Assembly (NCBI GenBank): GCA_037013495.1
Contig: CM072810.1
Location: 69,858,449 to 69,922,448 of the forward strand
DNA from: Hippophae tibetana
Taxonomy: Eukaryota > Streptophyta > Magnoliopsida > Rosales > Elaeagnaceae
Direction: 5' to 3'
Length of the DNA stretch: 64,000 nt
Below, one piece after another: positions 62,301-64,000 of this stretch; position 1 is the first letter of the stretch; each line of letters begins with the position of its first letter. A program made the translations under genes and the position numbers. Below the pieces are notes generated by a model, which did not search any database, was not told the DNA's origin, and worked only from the letters and a program-made list of their open reading frames with translations.

Positions 62301-64000
62301 CAAAAGGTTGGGGTTTTAGGGACTAATTGATGTTGCTTTCATGTGAGGATTTAATTTTGTTGTTCTTTTTTAAATCTCCATCTCTTAGTCTTGATGTTTA
62401 TTTCTACGCTCAATAAATCTATGTTTTTCATAAAAAAAATTGTGTGAAAAAGAAGATGTTTCTACTTTTTACAGTATTAAAAAAAGAACATTTGATAAAT
62501 CAGAGTTCCAATTTTACTCTCCTATTACTTTTGACTCGGGTGTCGAAACTTTTAATATAATAAATCAAATCGAAGCTTGGAAAGATTCGTAAAATCAGAG
62601 CATGGATTCCAAAGAATATTATTTTTTGAAACCAAATTGCACCGTTTACATAACCTACCAGGAGTTTAAAATTTTCGTCGCTCCTATTCCGTTTTTTTTT
62701 GCTTTCAGTTTTTTGAATGCCACCATAAGAGCGATTGAGTTACTAACCAAGAGTGTGTTTAAAAAAATTCTAAAGTTCTCAATATCCAACAATTATTCTC
62801 AACACCATATAAATATTCTCATTATCCTTCGCAAGAGATAGATTTGGAATATCAAATGGAAAGATTAATTTTGGAAGCAATTCGTTCTATTTTATTTAAT
62901 GATAGGCCTCCTATGTCTAGCGATTTTGTTTCTACTGAATTGTGAAATTTAATTTGTCTTATTTATCATAAGTATTTTTATGCTTTTATTATTTACCAAT
63001 TGATTAAGCACATTTCACAACTAAATATCCCTACTAAGGTTCCATTACTTCTAGGGTTTTGTTGCTTATATAAGAAAACAACAACCTTTTGAAGGAGGAA
63101 GAACTAGTATAATTAATGAAAATATTTTTTACCATGCTTTTTAATTTTCTTCCTAGGGTTCTTTAAGAAATGCTTGGATTCGACACATCAAAAGGAGTGA
63201 TCATTAATTTTTGGCGTCAAAAGGTTGGGGTTTTAGGGACTAATTGATGTTCCTTTCATGTGAGGATTTAATTTCGTTGTTCTTTTTTAAATATCCGTCT
63301 CTTAGTCTTGATGTTTATTTCTACGGTCAATAAATCTTTGTTCTTCATAAAAACATTTGAGGAAAAAGAAGATGGTTTCTCCTTTTTACAGTATTAAAAA
63401 AAGAACATTTGATAAATCAGAGTTCCAATTTTAGACTCCCATTACTTTTGACTCGGGTGTCGAAACTTTTAATATAATAAATCAAATCGAAGCTTGGAAT
63501 GATTCGTATAATCAGAGCATGGATTCCAAAGAATATTATTTTTTGAAACCAAATGGCACCGTTTAAATAACCTACCAAGAGTTTAAAATATTCGTCGCTA
63601 TTATTCCGTTTTTTTTTTGCTTTAAGTTTTTTGAATGCCACCATAAGAGCGATTGAGTTACTAACCAAGAGTGTGTTTAAAAAAATTCTAAAGTTCTCAA
63701 TATCCAACAATTATTCTCAGGATCATATTAATATTCTCATTATCCTTCGCAAGAGATAGATTTGGAATAACAAATGGAAAGATTAATTTTGGAAGCAATT
63801 CGTTCTGTTTTATTTAATTATAGGCCTCCTATGTTTAGCGATTTTGTTTCTACTGAATTGTGAAATTTAATTTGTCTTATTTATGATAAGTATTTTTATA
63901 CTTTTATTATTTACGGATTGATTAAGCACATATCACAACTAAATATTCCTACTAAGGTTCCATTACTTCTAGGGTTTTGTTGCTTATATAAGAAAACAAC
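59390..64000 (+). repeat. Trimeric higher-order repeat, period ~2754 bp (M65 end-M70)
   Basis: M66-M68 (59686, 60603, 61521) are followed by M69-M70 (62440, 63357), which copy M66-M67. Shared rare marks include aaatctatgttttt, ttttactctcctatt, attcgtaaaatcag, accaggagttt, ctcaacaccatataaa, tttaatgatagg, tttaccaattg, ctttaagaaatg and atcatattaat. Differences are few: cttgtataag at about 60313 against cttatataag, and agagttagattt at about 60998 against agagatagattt. M70 is truncated by the window edge. Confidence 0.86.

Larger units (their letters stand above)
1..64000 (+). repeat. Satellite DNA array, ~918-bp unit, about 70 head-to-tail copies
   Basis: The same unit recurs without interruption from end to end, always in the same orientation. 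A HindIII site inside the motif aatcgaagcttgg marks each unit; it falls at 162, 1079, 1996, 2913, 3830 and 4748, spacing 917 to 918 bp, and continues so to the right edge. Other once-per-unit landmarks are a SpeI site (actagt), gagtgatcatt, TATATAAG and aataaatcttt. Units differ by point changes, one- or two-base indels and T-tract length. Higher-order groupings of 2, 3, 4 and 11 units are superimposed. No transposon, gene or unique sequence interrupts it. This is the structure of eukaryotic satellite DNA; I do not recognise the family. Function is unknown. Confidence 0.97.

Noticed and set aside
1-64000. CRISPR array
   Set aside because: The direct repeats are about 918 bp and adjoin one another with no unique spacers; no cas genes are present.
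1-64000. Ribosomal DNA spacer repeats
   Set aside because: No rRNA gene or promoter is present anywhere in 64 kb, and spacer subrepeats are normally much shorter and flanked by rRNA genes.
1-64000. Tandem LTR or other mobile element
   Set aside because: The units have no terminal inverted TG/CA ends, primer-binding site, polypurine tract, target duplications or recognisable gag/pol, integrase or transposase motifs. The TATA and AATAAA motifs alone are not enough.
1-64000. Array produced by assembly error
   Set aside because: Neighbouring units carry private variants in ordered higher-order patterns, which an assembler would not invent. Exact copy number in the most identical blocks (8.5-11.1, 24.8-31.7 and 45.7-50.3 kb) could still be wrong.

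Overview
The window is one uninterrupted array of tandem repeats. A unit of about 918 bp is repeated head to tail on the + strand about 70 times, from base 1 to base 64000. Unit lengths read from a fixed anchor range from about 915 to 922 bp. The sequence is roughly 70% A+T by eye. I found no ordinary gene, rRNA, tRNA, CRISPR array, prophage or inserted transposon. This is the organisation of nuclear satellite DNA in a eukaryote. A plant is my best guess, from the long A+T-rich unit, the decay pattern at CpG and the plant-like splice and poly(A) motifs, but nothing proves the species. Chromosomal position (centromere, knob, subtelomere) cannot be read from the sequence.

Units are called M1 to M70, counted from the TTG that follows an A-tract. 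Starts: M1-M10 29, 947, 1864, 2781, 3698, 4615, 5533, 6454, 7370, 8289; M11-M20 9208, 10127, 11046, 11966, 12883, 13800, 14718, 15635, 16553, 17469; M21-M30 18390, 19307, 20225, 21143, 22060, 22977, 23894, 24814, 25729, 26645; M31-M40 27563, 28481, 29396, 30312, 31230, 32147, 33067, 33984, 34901, 35816; M41-M50 36731, 37653, 38572, 39487, 40403, 41321, 42238, 43158, 44075, 44996; M51-M60 45914, 46833, 47751, 48670, 49588, 50507, 51424, 52343, 53260, 54175; M61-M70 55095, 56014, 56929, 57849, 58767, 59686, 60603, 61521, 62440, 63357 (the last is cut by the window edge).

Layout: 1-7.7 kb holds A-type units with a dimer-level repeat (1834 bp). 7.7-22.6 kb is dominated by B-type units, whose second half carries an open 112-codon frame; it includes a run of apparently identical 919-bp copies. 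23.2-43.2 kb is two copies of an 11-unit higher-order repeat (about 10.09 kb), which itself contains a 4-unit duplication. 45.7-50.3 kb is a dimer (1837 bp) repeated about 2.5 times. 53.2-57.9 kb and 59.4-64.0 kb are trimer repeats (about 2754 bp). Several units are mosaics that switch class mid-unit, which is what unequal crossing-over or gene conversion would leave.

The most interesting content lies inside the unit. (1) The best-preserved units have one reading frame of about 217 codons broken by a single TAG, so the satellite may have grown from a piece of coding DNA. (2) Every unit examined has a compact gene-like layout: TATATAAG, then (in most) a 43-codon ATG frame, an AATAAA signal and a short A-tract. 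(3) A long T-tract ending in a splice-acceptor-like CAG lies mid-unit, and in one class a donor-like GGTATAT appears 97 bp upstream. All functional readings are inference; no frame shows convincing protein homology.
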